DNA of 64,000 nucleotides from Plotosus lineatus. Lineage: Eukaryota > Chordata > Actinopteri > Siluriformes > Plotosidae. A program made the position numbers and the translations under genes. The notes beneath the pieces were generated by a model. The model was not told the origin of the DNA and did not search any database. It saw only the letters and a list, made by a program, of their open reading frames with translations. Location of the stretch: positions 37,821,064 to 37,885,063 of the forward strand of contig CM045734.1 of NCBI GenBank assembly GCA_024760905.1. Reading direction: 5' to 3'. Below are positions 10,462 to 23,700 of the stretch, piece after piece; the first letter of the stretch is position 1, and each line of letters starts with the position of its first letter.

Positions 10462-11266
10462 TTAGCAGTCACTGACTTCCTTCAAATTACATCGCCTACA
10501 CAAGATGTAGTCTACCTGTGTGCTCCTACCTCCACTTTTATAAATCACCCTATGCTCCTGTTTCTTCTGGAAGAAAGTATTCACCACAGCCATTTCCATC
10601 CTTTTTGCAAAATCTATCAACATCTGTCCTTCTGCGTTCCTGTCCTGGATACCAAACCTGCCCATCACTTCCTCGTCCCCTCTGTTGCCTGCACCAACAT
10701 GTCCATTGAAGTCTGCACCAATGACCACTCTTTCACCTCTGGGGGTACTCTACATGACTTCATCTAAGTCACTCCAAAATCTCTCCTTCTCTTCTAGCTC
10801 ACATCCTGCCTGTAGGGCATAAGCACTAACAACATTGAGCATTACACCTTCAATTTCTAACTTGAGACTCATCACTCTGTCTGACACTCTTTTCATTTCT
10901 AGAACATTCCTGACAAACCCCTCCTTCAAGATGACTCCTACTCCATTTCTCTTCCCATCCACACCATGATAAAATAGCTTAAACCCTGCTCCTAAGCTTT
11001 TAGCTTTTCTACCTTTCCACCTGGTCTCCTGAACACACAGTATGTCCACCTTTCTCCTCTGCATCATGTCAGCCAGCTCTCTACCTTTTCCTGCCATAGT
11101 TCCAACATTCAAAGTCCCCACTCTCAGTCCTAGACTCATGCCTTTCCTCTTCTCTCTCTGCCTACGGACACGCCTCCCACCTCTCCTTCTTTGACGTCTT
11201 CGACCAACAGTAGTCCAATTTCCATCAGCACCCTGTTGATTGACAGCACTGATGGCGGTCGTTGTT
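10462..11266 (-). pseudogene. RTE LINE endonuclease domain
   Basis: Two frames (10750-11283 and 10462-10728) together encode an exonuclease-endonuclease-phosphatase fold domain. Recognisable pieces are 'VGTLNVGTMAGKGRELADMM', 'KVDILCVQETRWKGRKAKS', 'VVSAYALQAG' and 'VIGADFNGHVGAGNRGDEEV'. The frame breaks between about 10728 and 10750. Confidence 0.87.
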
Positions 11267-11281
11267 AAACCAAAACCATAC

Positions 11282-12206
11282 AAACACGCAAAAAAGTCAG
11301 AATTTCAGCTTTCGTTTACAAAATAGTTACAACTAATTATAAATATCTGGATTAAACAACTTCGAATTTGGAACCTTTTAGTTTGATTCCACACATTTTG
11401 AATGATCAAAAATGGTAACATTTATGATGAACAGCTATTTCTTTTTGACTAGGTGTATGCCATATGATTGATTGTTTATACAACGATTTTACAGCTTGTC
11501 CACTTTTGGTCTGAGCCTTGCTTTTCACCTTTGTAAACAGCATTTGCTGTCAAAAAGGATAAACCAACATAATGACAAGCAAGCTTTTTATGGTGGGAAA
11601 TCAAACCATTTTGAAAAGAAGAAAATATAGTAAGAATCTACCTTCTCAGGTTTTTCTCCAACCAAAACATAACACCTATCTTTTAGATGAACAAGAACTA
11701 CTCATGGATTATATGGTGAGATGGGCATGGATAGGGTTGCAACCAAAGTCATCAGTGAGACAGGAACACTGATAGTGACAACTGATTTCGACATTAGTCA
11801 TGTTTCAGACATTTCTGTGCATATACCTTGTGAGCAAGATGAATTTGTAGTTTTACTTTCATTTCAGTTTGTATTTTTAGTGCAGTTTTGGGCTAAACAC
11901 TCTCTAACAAGTGAGCAGAAACTGGTTTTGGTTTACTGTTTGAAAACATGCAGCCAGAAAGACCCTAAAGGCTTATTATAAAGATCTGCTATGTCATACT
12001 GTTACTTTATTGTTTTTTTTTGTACCCAAACCTGATTTAACATAGTCTCCAGTAGAGGAACTAATTCTGTTTATCGTTTGGAAATTGAGATCTTTTGACA
12101 CCTTCAGGAGCAGCAAAGCCAGGTGTAATCTGATACCTTCCTCTATCTCATAACTGCACTCTATTCTTCAACATTCAGTGAAAATATCAATTAGGTTTCT
12201 TTTCAG
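11282..12206. other. Upstream region of the FAM169-family gene
   Basis: No repeat or convincing coding block is visible. The first coding exon starts directly behind a splice acceptor (TTCTTTTCAG), so at least one 5'-untranslated exon and the promoter lie upstream, here or further left. I could not place them. Confidence 0.45.
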
Positions 12207-12207
12207 G

Positions 12208-14701
12208 ATGGAGTACCCAGTGGATATATTGGCCGAAGTGGATCCTGAATCCCTGGAGCAGTCAGCGAAAGACTATATGTCTAAACTTCTCTTCAGAAAT
12301 CCAGAAATACATGAATACCTCAAGATACGTGGCTCCAAGAATGTAAGACTGGTCTGCTGTTTTAAGAAATAACTATTTAAAATTATTATTTTCGATGATG
12401 TCTAAACTCGCTACAATTGTCACATGACGGCTGATGTCTTCTTGGAAAAGAACCTTGGTAGAATATTGCATGTGACCTGATAAAGTGCATGACATTGTTT
12501 TGTGCCACACTGCTTACAAGATAGTTTGAAAAGTGTATCGCAGATTTCTTGTTCATGGGGGAAAAAAATATAAACATTCAAATCGACAGGGAAATTTATA
12601 TTCCTCCAATTCACTAGGTGGTGAGAAAATGCTATTTTCATGCATTTTCTACTTTCAGAGACCTTTTTACATTTGTCATTGGTAAATATTTTATTGGACA
12701 TAGATAATACTATCGATAACTTATTCAAAGTGAATCAAGATGGTAACCAGTCTTTATAAGTAAACTACACTGCAACATTAATTCAGTTTATTGATTATCA
12801 ATTATTTTCTTTTTTTTTTTAATGTCATGTTATAGCTAGAAATTGGCCTCTGTAATGTGAGTTTTGTCCCCCTCTATGGAGTTAATATTAAACAGAAGAT
12901 CCTCGCATTGTTTTCACCTGAAGACCGTTTTAAAGGTAATATGCATATGCTAAATTAACAATCTAATTTTTACATTGATTATATATTGGATTAATGACAA
13001 TGTATTGTTCACGGTATTAGCTGTTGGGCTTTACCTGCTGGACCAGTGGTGGTCAGCTGAAGAGATTCTTAAAACTGCAGACTCCTCACGAAGCGGACTG
13101 ATTGAGGTTGCAGCTACAGTATTTACTGCTAGTTTGCAATACAAATAGTCAGTTACTAAAAAACAAGTCCAATATTGAAGGTTTTTTTTTTTTTCTTTTT
13201 CACCTCAGGTCAGAACCCCTGGAGAGAGAATAGTTCTATATGTTCTGAACAGAATTATCTACAGAACAAAGGAGAGGGACAGCAATGATGTGCCCTTTCT
13301 TTGTCATAAAGAAGACGAACTTGCCAAGATCTTCTGGAAAAATGGCGAGGCCATTGGCTTTTACTCGGTCAAACCTGAAGGTATGATCTCTCTATCCAAG
13401 TTCACAAGTGTAAATGAAGGGAGAAATTAATGAGTAGAGTTTATTGATAAGGCCAATTTGAGACATATTTGAGTATATTTGATATATTGTAATCGACTTC
13501 TCTTTGCCTTGATGTGTACTCGTACTCGCATTCGCTACTGTATACTTTAGTGTAGTTCAGCGTACAGTGTCCTGGTTGGCAAACCATCACAAAACACAAA
13601 ACTGAAATGCTATGATGTGCACTTTTCAATTCATTCAGAATATCTGGACTAATAAATGATTTGATTTCCACCATGATAATAAATGTGAAATTGCATTTAT
13701 CAAGTAATATGAGGTAAGCAAGAGCTTTTCATCAGTGGGAAAAAGTTGCATCATGACAGTGTAAGTGTACTGAAGCCCAGAACAATGTGTGCACAAGCCA
13801 TCAGGGGGAGGAACACTTATACCCTGGCACAGGACAAGGCAACCCTACGTAATGTAATCAACCCTGAAACTTTCCTCCACTCAGGTTGAATGAAACAGAA
13901 TGTTATAAATCAGAGTTGTTCAGTACTACATATATCAACTTTTCAAATCACAGATGTTTTCTTATAGACTTGAAGAAAAGTTTGTGTGAATTTATTGTTT
14001 AGATAAAAGCTTGGTGGGAAAGAGAACTGCCAGTGATTATTCGGTTAGTTGGTTCGGAACAACCATTTAATAAAAAAGAAATTTGGACTAATTTTGGAGA
14101 GGCTACCAGTTATTTCTATTTTTTACAACATATGTTAGGAACCCGTTAAATACATTAATATTTTTCAAGGCAACCACAGAATTATATTCCATGTTTCCTC
14201 CTCCCCTGATTAATAGGTGAACTATGCAGTAGCTTCCTGACCCAGCATTATCAGCTTCCTGTTATGGATACCATATTTATCCGTAAACATTACCGTGGCA
14301 GGGGATATGGTCTTCAAATGCTGGAGGACTTTGTTGACAGTTTCAGAAAAGATTTCATGGGTTTGAAATATCCACTTTCACCAGCTATGTACAGAGGTAT
14401 TATTATAAACCAATAAAATTTCATTTCCATGCATGACGGTGGTTTTTCTATACTGTAGTCTAATACTCTATTTTGTCTATACTTCATTTTCTAAAGTACA
14501 TATACTAAACTTCTTATAGTTTGCAAAAAGTATCTGAGCCTTCATCCAGAAAATACAGAGCTGCTATTGGAAATTGAGGGTGTTGGAAGCCCGTTTCAGA
14601 GAACTCAGATAGCAAAAAGACTACAAGTAATGGAACTAAAAGGTAAAGCCGATATTACAATCCAGGTTTAAAAGCTAGGAAGTTGCAATTTTGTGTAATT
14701 C

Positions 14702-14742
<41 letters not shown>

Positions 14743-17700
14743 AGGAAATCACCAAGTCGTGGAGAAGTTGAATTTTGATACAGAAGACAGTGATGTTCAG
14801 ATGGAAGTTGGTATTGCACAACTACAGAAGACTATGGAGTACACAGAAGTGGTATGTAAATTATTTCTATATAAATACTAGATATAACTTCATTATAAAA
14901 TATTATATTATCATTACTATGCTGTATAGCATTTTGCATAAATATCATACTGTAAAAGTATTACTTAGGGTGTTGGGAAATAACTCCAATATTTTTGCCT
15001 CTACGTTATAGGAGGAGATAGTCCAGATTAATATAAGAAAAGGCAAGTATTTTATGCAAAGTAAATTCCATGAAAGTTGTTTTGTTTCTAGTTACCTTTT
15101 CTCTTCAACTTGATAAAAACAGGGCCGGTGCTACCATTATCTAGACTAGGCAGCTTCCCAAGACACAGGCTAAAGGAAAGCACAGCTTGTGTTTGTCATA
15201 TTATTGAATCTGTAATCAGTTTAATCAATTTTATTCTGATCTTATTTCATGTGTTTGGAGTTCAAGTGATGATGGCTTGTACAAGAATGGGGGGTGGGAG
15301 GTTCAAAACAGGATCTCACACACTGCCTTGCATCATCCCTGAATAGAAATATAGGATGATGTAAGAGCAGAAAGACCCTTGTTTTTGGAGATGAACCTCT
15401 CCTTTTATGTCATGTTTAAAAAGCCACGTGATCTACATAAGTGCCAGAATTTTACCATATTTTAATTGCTGTGCAGCATACAGAATGTGGTTGTAAGTGA
15501 AGGCTGTTAGGAAATGTTGCATCAGGCTTCTGCTCACGTATGTAGGTTTTTGAGTAAGTGTGACTTTGATTGTAGCATAGTAAATCTGGTAGTATTGGAG
15601 ACCTGAGAATGGCCAGATTTCTTTGCAGAGCATGTGCCCCAGTAGGCTGTCAATCTGTCGTGCCCTAGTAAAATTTCACTTTCAATTTTTAACGAGTTTC
15701 TCTATTTAGTAATGGATTAGATTGATATTAAAGTAAAAAATTTTTGATTTTCTTTTATAAGCTTCAATGTCAAATAAAAACTTTTTAGCCCAAAATACAA
15801 GCTGTGGCATGCACCTTCCTTGCAGCCCCAGCTCATATACTGCAGCACACACACACAACTGTTTGAGTCAATGCACCCCAGCTCACATGAAGTAATCCAG
15901 GGATTGGTGTTCAGAACAAGATTCAGAATTGAAGCTTGATACTGACTCGAAAGCACACTTCAGAAATGCAGTGGGCACGAAACAAAAATATGTAAATTCT
16001 TTAAGACTTTAATGTGCCTAGGCAGAGTACATGCCCAGAGGGCATACTCCATCTCCCTGAGATCTGGCTGTCATCTTTTTTTTTTTTTTGAGGTGGGGGG
16101 TGGGGGAGTGGTCTTCACCGCCATATAATTACTGTATTTTAGTATGAGCTAGATACAGTAAATTGACTATCCATATCATGGATGTTTAGTACACTAGTCC
16201 ACGATATGAAGTCCACAGCCCTCTAACTGCTGTTTTCTACTGATAGAACCATATTCAAGACGTATTTAAATTAATGTAGAATATTAAATAAATTGAAAGG
16301 CGACGCAGTTTTACAGGCAATACTGGTCAACAGAACTTATTTTTAAGATATTTTGTTCATCTTAATGAAGATTATTGTGTAAACACATCACTATGGAGAC
16401 ATGAAAGTGGTTATAAGTTAGCAATTCAACCACCATAAATGCCAAACATACTCTTCCACAATCACATTTGTATGTATTGTTGTATTTTATTATTATTTTT
16501 ATTTTATTACCAATGCATTCGTTTGTATTCTAGCCATCACCACAGATGTGCAGGACACACCAGTGACAACCCGTGCCAGAAGCAGAAATCTGAAGCAAAT
16601 AAATTTGGGAATAGGCTCGGAAGAGACAGCTGAGAAAATAATCAGGTTACTTTTCAACATTAACATGCGCCAGTCTTGTCTAGTAACTGAGGCTTACCTT
16701 TCATATCCGCACAATAGGAATGCTTAGTTTAATTTAACTGTTTATGATTTTTAAAATGTGTGTGTTGCAGGGTAGAAGGCATTGAGCCTGATGTTCAGTG
16801 TACAGAACATGACCCAGGGCATGAGGATGGAAAAGATTTTTTAAATTTAAACGAGTCTGAACTCAAGGTATGTATAAATAATAATTTTATGGGGAAATTT
16901 AAATACAGGTAAATATAAGTCTTCTAATTTTGGTGTGCCTGGAACACACTGAATGAAAACTACCAAGTTGTGCTAGATATTTGGGAATTATTATGCATGA
17001 ATTCACATAGCCACCAAGTTACTGTAATGGGCCATTTCATGTTGTTTTGATTTGTGTTTTCTGCTTATATTCAATCGCTGACCTGGTAAAGACAAAAAGG
17101 ACAGAGAAGCTCAATTAGGGGCGTCTTGTGAAAAATCTACAACAAACTTAAAATAAAGTGTATACTATAGGTAAAGTCTTGGGTTCAAACCCAATGCCCG
17201 GTGAGGGGGTTTCTGTGTGTAGTTACCATGTGCTTGAGTGGGTTTCCTCTTCGTGCTTACCCTGCCTTTGCCTGGAGTCAGCTGGATTGAGTGCCAGCCT
17301 CCCCGTGCCCCGAATAAAGAATAAAGCAGTCCATAATATAAGATAACAACATGAAAATGTGGCATTAAAATATTTCATTGTTTCCTTTTGCCTTATTTTA
17401 AAGTGTAATATATTGCGGTGTGAGCTATGAGATGTCTCATTCAGCCAGTAGTTTTCCGGGAAATGCCAAATCTGTATCCAAATTCTCATTGATATGTACC
17501 TGTGGCTAAAAACCCGAGCAGTTTGTACTGGCATTTCTGTGAGTACAACCGTCAGAAGTTTCCCTGTCAGTTTGCTTGAGATGATTGACAATCACTAGAA
17601 TGGAAGCTGGTAATTATTTGTTTAAGATTACACTGTTTTACTATCTAAAAGAGCGCTTCCAAATATGTAGATACTGTATCATCACACATGTGAATAACCT

Positions 17701-20700
17701 GAAAAATCACATTCTGTGTGTTAACATTGTGCTTAACCATGTATCTACACATGGTTGTGAAGTAAGACAGAATTTAAAAATATTATCTATTAACAATAGT
17801 TGTTTTTTTTTTACAGGACACAATGGACATGATGACACAGGGTGTGACTCCTCCCATATCAGCAATTTCCCATCACTATGAAGAACAAACAAAAATCCCC
17901 CCTGTACCTACTGATGAGTCAGAAAAAGAACGTGTGGTGGAAATATCTCCCTTCATGGTAATCCAAACCCTAAAGAGCAAGGAGGATGCAGATATTGAAA
18001 CTGAAAAGATGCTAGAAAAAGCTGTAGAGGTCAAGGACATTACAGGTGATGTTGAGATCGTATTTTTAGATGGGAGAAAAACCTCTGAAAAAATTGTACA
18101 GGCACAACAACAACAAAAGGATGTGGAAGAAGTCCCTATCAATGAAGATACAGTAGACATGAGAAGAATATTAGCGGTTGAAAGTATTGTTGACACAGAA
18201 CAAAGAGAAATACATAAAGAGGAGGCTGGAAATCTCAAGGTGACTTCAGTAGAAAGTGAGCAGGTGACCAAGAAGGACACATTGGATGAGACTGGCATAG
18301 TTCAGGATTGTTTATCTGAAGAAGACAAGGAAACTGAAGATGAAGAATCAAGGTCTGATAATGAAAAAGAAAAAGTCAGTACAATAATTCAACAAGAGGA
18401 AAATTTAAACATGGTGTACAGGTCCGCCTCACAAGAAAAACATGTCAAACGAAAATCAAACTACCAAACTCCATTACAGCATTCTAAAAGACTTCATGAT
18501 CAGGCTGGCGACCATGATCAGGAAAGCAAACTGACCGAAAGGGTTCTCAGAAGTTCTTCTAAGAAAACGCTCAGCAATGTAGACACAACACAAACCAACT
18601 ATATTAAGCAACAGGAGGAAATCAAACAGGTAGAAGATGACTGTATAGGAAAAGAATTAAACCAGAGAGATTCTCAGGTTGAACTTGGGAAAAAAGAACA
18701 TGTTGAGGGTATCACTGAAAATGAGAGTGTGGAACAGAAAGTTGAGTCAGTGAACATCAACACCGAAGTCGATAGTGAAAATCTGATTGCAAATCTGAAA
18801 GATAATGAAAAAGAAGCACATATTGAAAAGGACTGCTTAGATCAACATACAGCTGACCAGAACTTTATGGAATTGAGGACCAAAATGGAAACTAGTGCAC
18901 AGGATGAAAATAAGATGGATAACAAGTTACAGAATGAAGAACAAGAAAAAGTGATTGAAGTAGAAAAAGTTGGAAAGACAACTGAAGCCAATGAGGACAT
19001 CAGATTTGTAGATATTAGTAATACTGAAGCCTCTGAGATAATGATTGATAGAAAAGCATTGGAACCATCTACCGCAGAACATGTTGAAGAAGAGGAAGAG
19101 GAACGAGGCTCAGAACCTACATTAGCAGATGATGACAACAACACAGAAGCCGTTTTGAAACAACAAAAAGCTGCTGTTGTCGATTCCACTGAAAGTCAGC
19201 AAGTAGTAGAAATGATAGACAATGACAATATTGAAAAAGGAGAAGTAAGACATGATGTGATGGAAATTGTTCAAGATGTATCACAGGATGAAGATCAATT
19301 TCCAGAATCAACTATTACAGATGAAAACCCTACAGGTGAGGTTCAAGAAGAAGAATCTATGGAAGAACCTTACCCGATTCAAAGTGAGGAACCAAAAAGG
19401 AATGATTGTATGCCAAGTTATGATTATAACACTGGTAAGACAAATAAGGATGATGATGATGATGATGATAAAATAGTAGTTGTTGATGTTCATGAAGACG
19501 TAAATACAGCTGAAATAGAGGCTGAAGGAAAATCAATGGAACAAACTGGTTCGGAACTCGTAGAAGAGCAAAAGGAAGAAGCAGTGCATACTGTTCAGCA
19601 CACTAAAGAAACAGTATCAACTTTGAAACTACAAAAGGGTGATCTTGAGAATTTAGACAATGATTCCGCGGTACAGACATATGCCAGCAAAGATGCTGAG
19701 GAAACATCACAGCCAGAAAGTAATGATGATGGCGCGAACACAGAAGAATTAAACCAGAAGCTTGTGCCTATTGAAAAAACTAAAAATTTGGAAATGACAG
19801 AAAATGGAAAAGTGGAAATTATGAACAAAATTGAAAATAATGGCATTGAACAATCAGAAGAAACAATGGAAACTACAGGGAGAGTTATGTCAACTGATAT
19901 AGACAAGGATTCAGAGTTGATTACAGATGAGAACAAGATGAATGAGTTTGAAGATGAGAAGGTAGTGAAAGAGCCAATGACTATTCATAACACGCCAAAT
20001 GAGGACATGAAAAACAAAGATAGAATTGATTCATGTGAAGATGATGAAGGGCTGAAACCAAATGATCAGATTGACCTGTCTGAAGAGGATGAAGAAAAGA
20101 GAAATGATGTAACACCATTACGGCGTTCTAGAAGACTGAAGCATCAAGCTGCAGAAAAGACAGAAGTTATCAGGAGTGCCACCAAAGCAGCTAAAACTTC
20201 TTCTAAGTCTAAAGCCATAAAGGAGCAAGCGAAAACTAACCAAGCCGTAGATGATCCTGAAGTTGCGAAGATGCAGGACGTTGTGGAGTTACATATTGGA
20301 ACTGGTGTGGGAGAGAAAATCGAGTCAGCAAGCAGCACTACTGACAACTGGGGTGAAAACTTGATTTCAGCTTTACCTGAAGATGTTGAGAAAGGTATAA
20401 ATGTTGATGTGGAACACGTAGAAGAAAGAAGAACTGATTATCAAGACCTCATAGAAGTAGAGGAAAAAATGGAAGATAAGATTAATATTGAGGTGGAAGA
20501 AAAAACATCAGAACTGCCTACTGCTGAAGCTATTGAAGAGCAAGAGGAAGAAACAATCACCGATATGGTCACAAAAGGTGTCAAGGCCACTGAAGAAACC
20601 ACATCAGTTTTGAAATTGACAGAAGCGACCGTCATGCCAGTGGATATTAATAGAGTTACCCTAATACATGATACCGATGCCGAGGGAACCTCACAGCATC

Positions 20701-23700
20701 AGAAGGAGGAAGAACTGGAAGTTCATAAGTCAAAAGGTCCTGGTCCAGATCCTCAGTCTGAACTAACTGAACAAAAGGAGGTGGAGGATATGACCAAAAA
20801 TGAAAACACAGAAGAAATAGATGAAAAGCTAGAGCGTGCAAAAGATGCACTGAATGATGAAGACAGAGTTCCAGGGTCAGCAGTTACTAATAAAGAAAAC
20901 ATGGAAGAGGTTCAGAAAGAGACCAACACTGTTCAGGACATACCAGGTGTAGAATTAAACAGTCGAGCTGACATTGAATCAGATCAAGCTGATGAAGATG
21001 AGGAACCAGATGTTCCAATTGAACTAGATGGGGCAAGCTTAAAAACTCTAAGACACTCTAGAAGGCTCCAGGATGAGGGTGGAGAAAGTGAACTAATAAA
21101 AAGAGGTCTCAGGCGTTCAAGAAGACTGAGAAACAAAGGCACTCCACAAAGAGTGCCTGATGCTGATGACCACAAAAATATTAAGAGCGGATGCACATCA
21201 CATGGAAATAAAATGGAAGAAAATATAAAGGGAGTTGATCCTACAGAACAAGATGAGATGGCACAAGAGGATATACTCCATGGAAAAGCTGAACAAATCT
21301 GCCCACCTGTAGAGAAATCAGTTGTAGATGTCAAGAATTCTGAGGTTGCAAAAGAAGTTGAAAATGAAGTGCAAGAAGAGGGAACACTCATAGAAATGGT
21401 GCAAGGAGGGTATAATCAGAATGTGATAGAAACCACATTAGAAGAAGCTTTTGTTGTCCTTGTTGATGTCAAAAACGTTCTTCCAAATCTAATACGTGAC
21501 GATAGTTCTAACATGGAGGAGATGGGTCACGAGATTGAAATGAGTCAAGCAGCGGTACCTGAAGAGTTAACCGAAGAATTTCAGACTGATGATGTAGAAG
21601 AAAAGCAGACCGAGACAGTAAATCCCACTGAAGCGGTTCCCATGGGACTAAATACATTGGCAAAGGATACAGCTGAGGAACAGGACAATGCAGCATTGAA
21701 TAATTTAAAAAATGAGACAACTAATAGCAGTATGCTTGAGGAAGAACCATACAATGATGAAACTAAGGTGGAGGAAGGATCCAAAACAGGACAGGTCACC
21801 CAGAAAGATCCAGTTTTAACCCAAGATTCAGTCCTTAAATGTTCAGGGGCAACCAAACACGTGCGGGATATCTCAGATCTTCATAATACTGAACTTGTAA
21901 AGGATAATATTTCTGTTGAGGAAACGAAAAAAGAACTGGCCATAGAATTGATACCAGAAGAAGACCAGAAGGATGCAGCTGAGTCCGTTTCCATGTTAAA
22001 GCTCCATGAAGCTGCTGTTGTGCTTGTGGATTTCCAAAGACAGGCAGCTAAAAATGAGACCAATTTAAATGAAATGACACAATCACTGGAAGTAGGGGTG
22101 CAAACAGGGGCTAATGCTGCAAATGAAGAGAAGGCATCGGCTGAGATGCATGGAACAGACCCTTTGTCAGAACAAAAAGAAGAAGTGGAACTGGGTGCAG
22201 ATAATGAACAAGACATTCTTGTGGAAAAGGTATTGAAAGATGATTTGAAAGATGTAGAAGCCAGAGCTAAATCTGAGAGTACAGTGCCTGTTCAAGGTGA
22301 CATTGCCCAGAAAATCACTCAAGATGAAGATATTCCAATTTACTCAAGCAGGAATCTCAGACGTAGGACTCTACCTGTGAAGGCTACACCAGAAAAGTCA
22401 AGACTTCTCCAAAATATTTCCACAGAAACAGAGGCAGATGAGGAGGCCTCAGACAAAGAAGCTGAAAAAGCATTTTCAAGACATCTCCGACAAAGAACAA
22501 TAACACCAGGAGGAAAAGCTAAATGCCTCACACATACACATTTGGCAGAGCTGGAAATGGAGGCACATGGTAATCAAGTTCATCATGAAATAGAAGCAGT
22601 GCAAAGCACTGAAGAGGCCAAAACTGCTGTGGAAGACCGGCATGAGACCAGCGGTGAGGAAATACCTGCTGTTTCTGAGCTGGCAATACAAGACCAGCAC
22701 CAAGATGAAAATGCACCAGGAAGTGATGCAGGAAAAGTAGAGGAAGCGACTAATAATGGAAAAGATATGGTAAAAGAAGCTGTTGATCATAAGGAGGTTG
22801 AAACAGCAAAAATGTATTTTTTCAGAGAAGGTGATCCACGAGATGAGAGTAAAGAGAAAGAAGTATTTGATGAGATGGAACAAGCACAAGAGAGAAGTGA
22901 AAATTCCAGTCAAGAAAATGACCAACAGTATAATGCTGTGGAGGAAACACTGCTTGAAAAGTCATTTGAAAATGAGTTTCCTAAAACAATGGAAGAACAT
23001 CTTGATGATAAAGTTGGCTCTGTGAATATGTTGATTACAAAAGCAGTTCCCTGTCATTCAGAAGAGGACATATGTATTGAAAGAAGAGTATTAAGAAAAC
23101 GAAAAATAACTTCCGAAGCCACACCTTTAAGGAGATCCAAACGGCTCCGGAAACAAAATCAAGATGAAAATGTTGGACAGGCAATTGTGTGGCCAAACAC
23201 CGAAGATTCTACACCTATAGAGGCAACAGAGACCAGTACAGCTGATGTGAATTCACCTGCAGAAAATAAAACCACTGATGAAGGAAAAGATCAAAAAATA
23301 GATGGTACTGATACTGTGGATGATGGCATCTCCCATAAAGAAGAGGACATGGAAAATGCAAAAGGTGAAGAAACTTCTGGGAATTTAAATAATAGCCAAG
23401 AAAAAACAATGACCGATGATGTGAGTAAAAAGGTCGAGTTGAGTGAGGTTTTCAATGTTTTAGGAGAAGATACTGACGCTAAGCTTTTTGAACAAGAAGA
23501 AAATGGTGAGGAGCACCAGGAAGAACAAGTAGTAGCAGAAGAGAGAAGGGAGTCTGAAAACAATGCCTTGAAAGCTGATAAAGTAACTGATGAATCCCAA
23601 CAATCAGAAGATATTCACCTAGAGTCAGAGCAGAGTGAAAAAAGTGATGAGGAAATCACTGAAGCCAGTCTAAATGCAGGTGAAACTTTCACCTTGGAGC

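Larger units (their letters stand above)
7138..11266 (-). mobile_element. RTE/BovB-like LINE, copy 2, split by a nested insertion
   Basis: A minus-strand LINE bounded by the perfect 15-bp duplication AAACCAAAACCATAC (7123-7137 and 11267-11281). It encodes an N-terminal endonuclease (10462-11266), a linker and the start of the reverse transcriptase (9583-10455), the central reverse transcriptase (9108-9626), and then 'MMFADDIVICSESREQVQ' through to the C-terminus (7162-7934). The 3' tail lies at 7138-7200. A 1.17-kb insertion at 7935-9107 separates 'DEVRQES' from 'PWTMMFADD'. Without it the copy is about 2.96 kb. Several frameshifts and stops make it inactive. It lacks the extreme 5' segment present in copy 1. 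Confidence 0.9.

Noticed and set aside
9638..10465. 275-codon plus-strand frame opposite the RTE linker
   Set aside because: Antisense shadow of the Lys/Glu-rich LINE linker.
17876..23563. Many minus-strand open frames of 60-149 codons opposite the giant FAM169 exon (for example 17876-18298 and 22476-22925)
   Set aside because: They are Ser/Leu/Cys/Phe-rich mirror images of GAA/GAT/ACA-rich coding sequence, with no splice signals or family match. Composition shadows.
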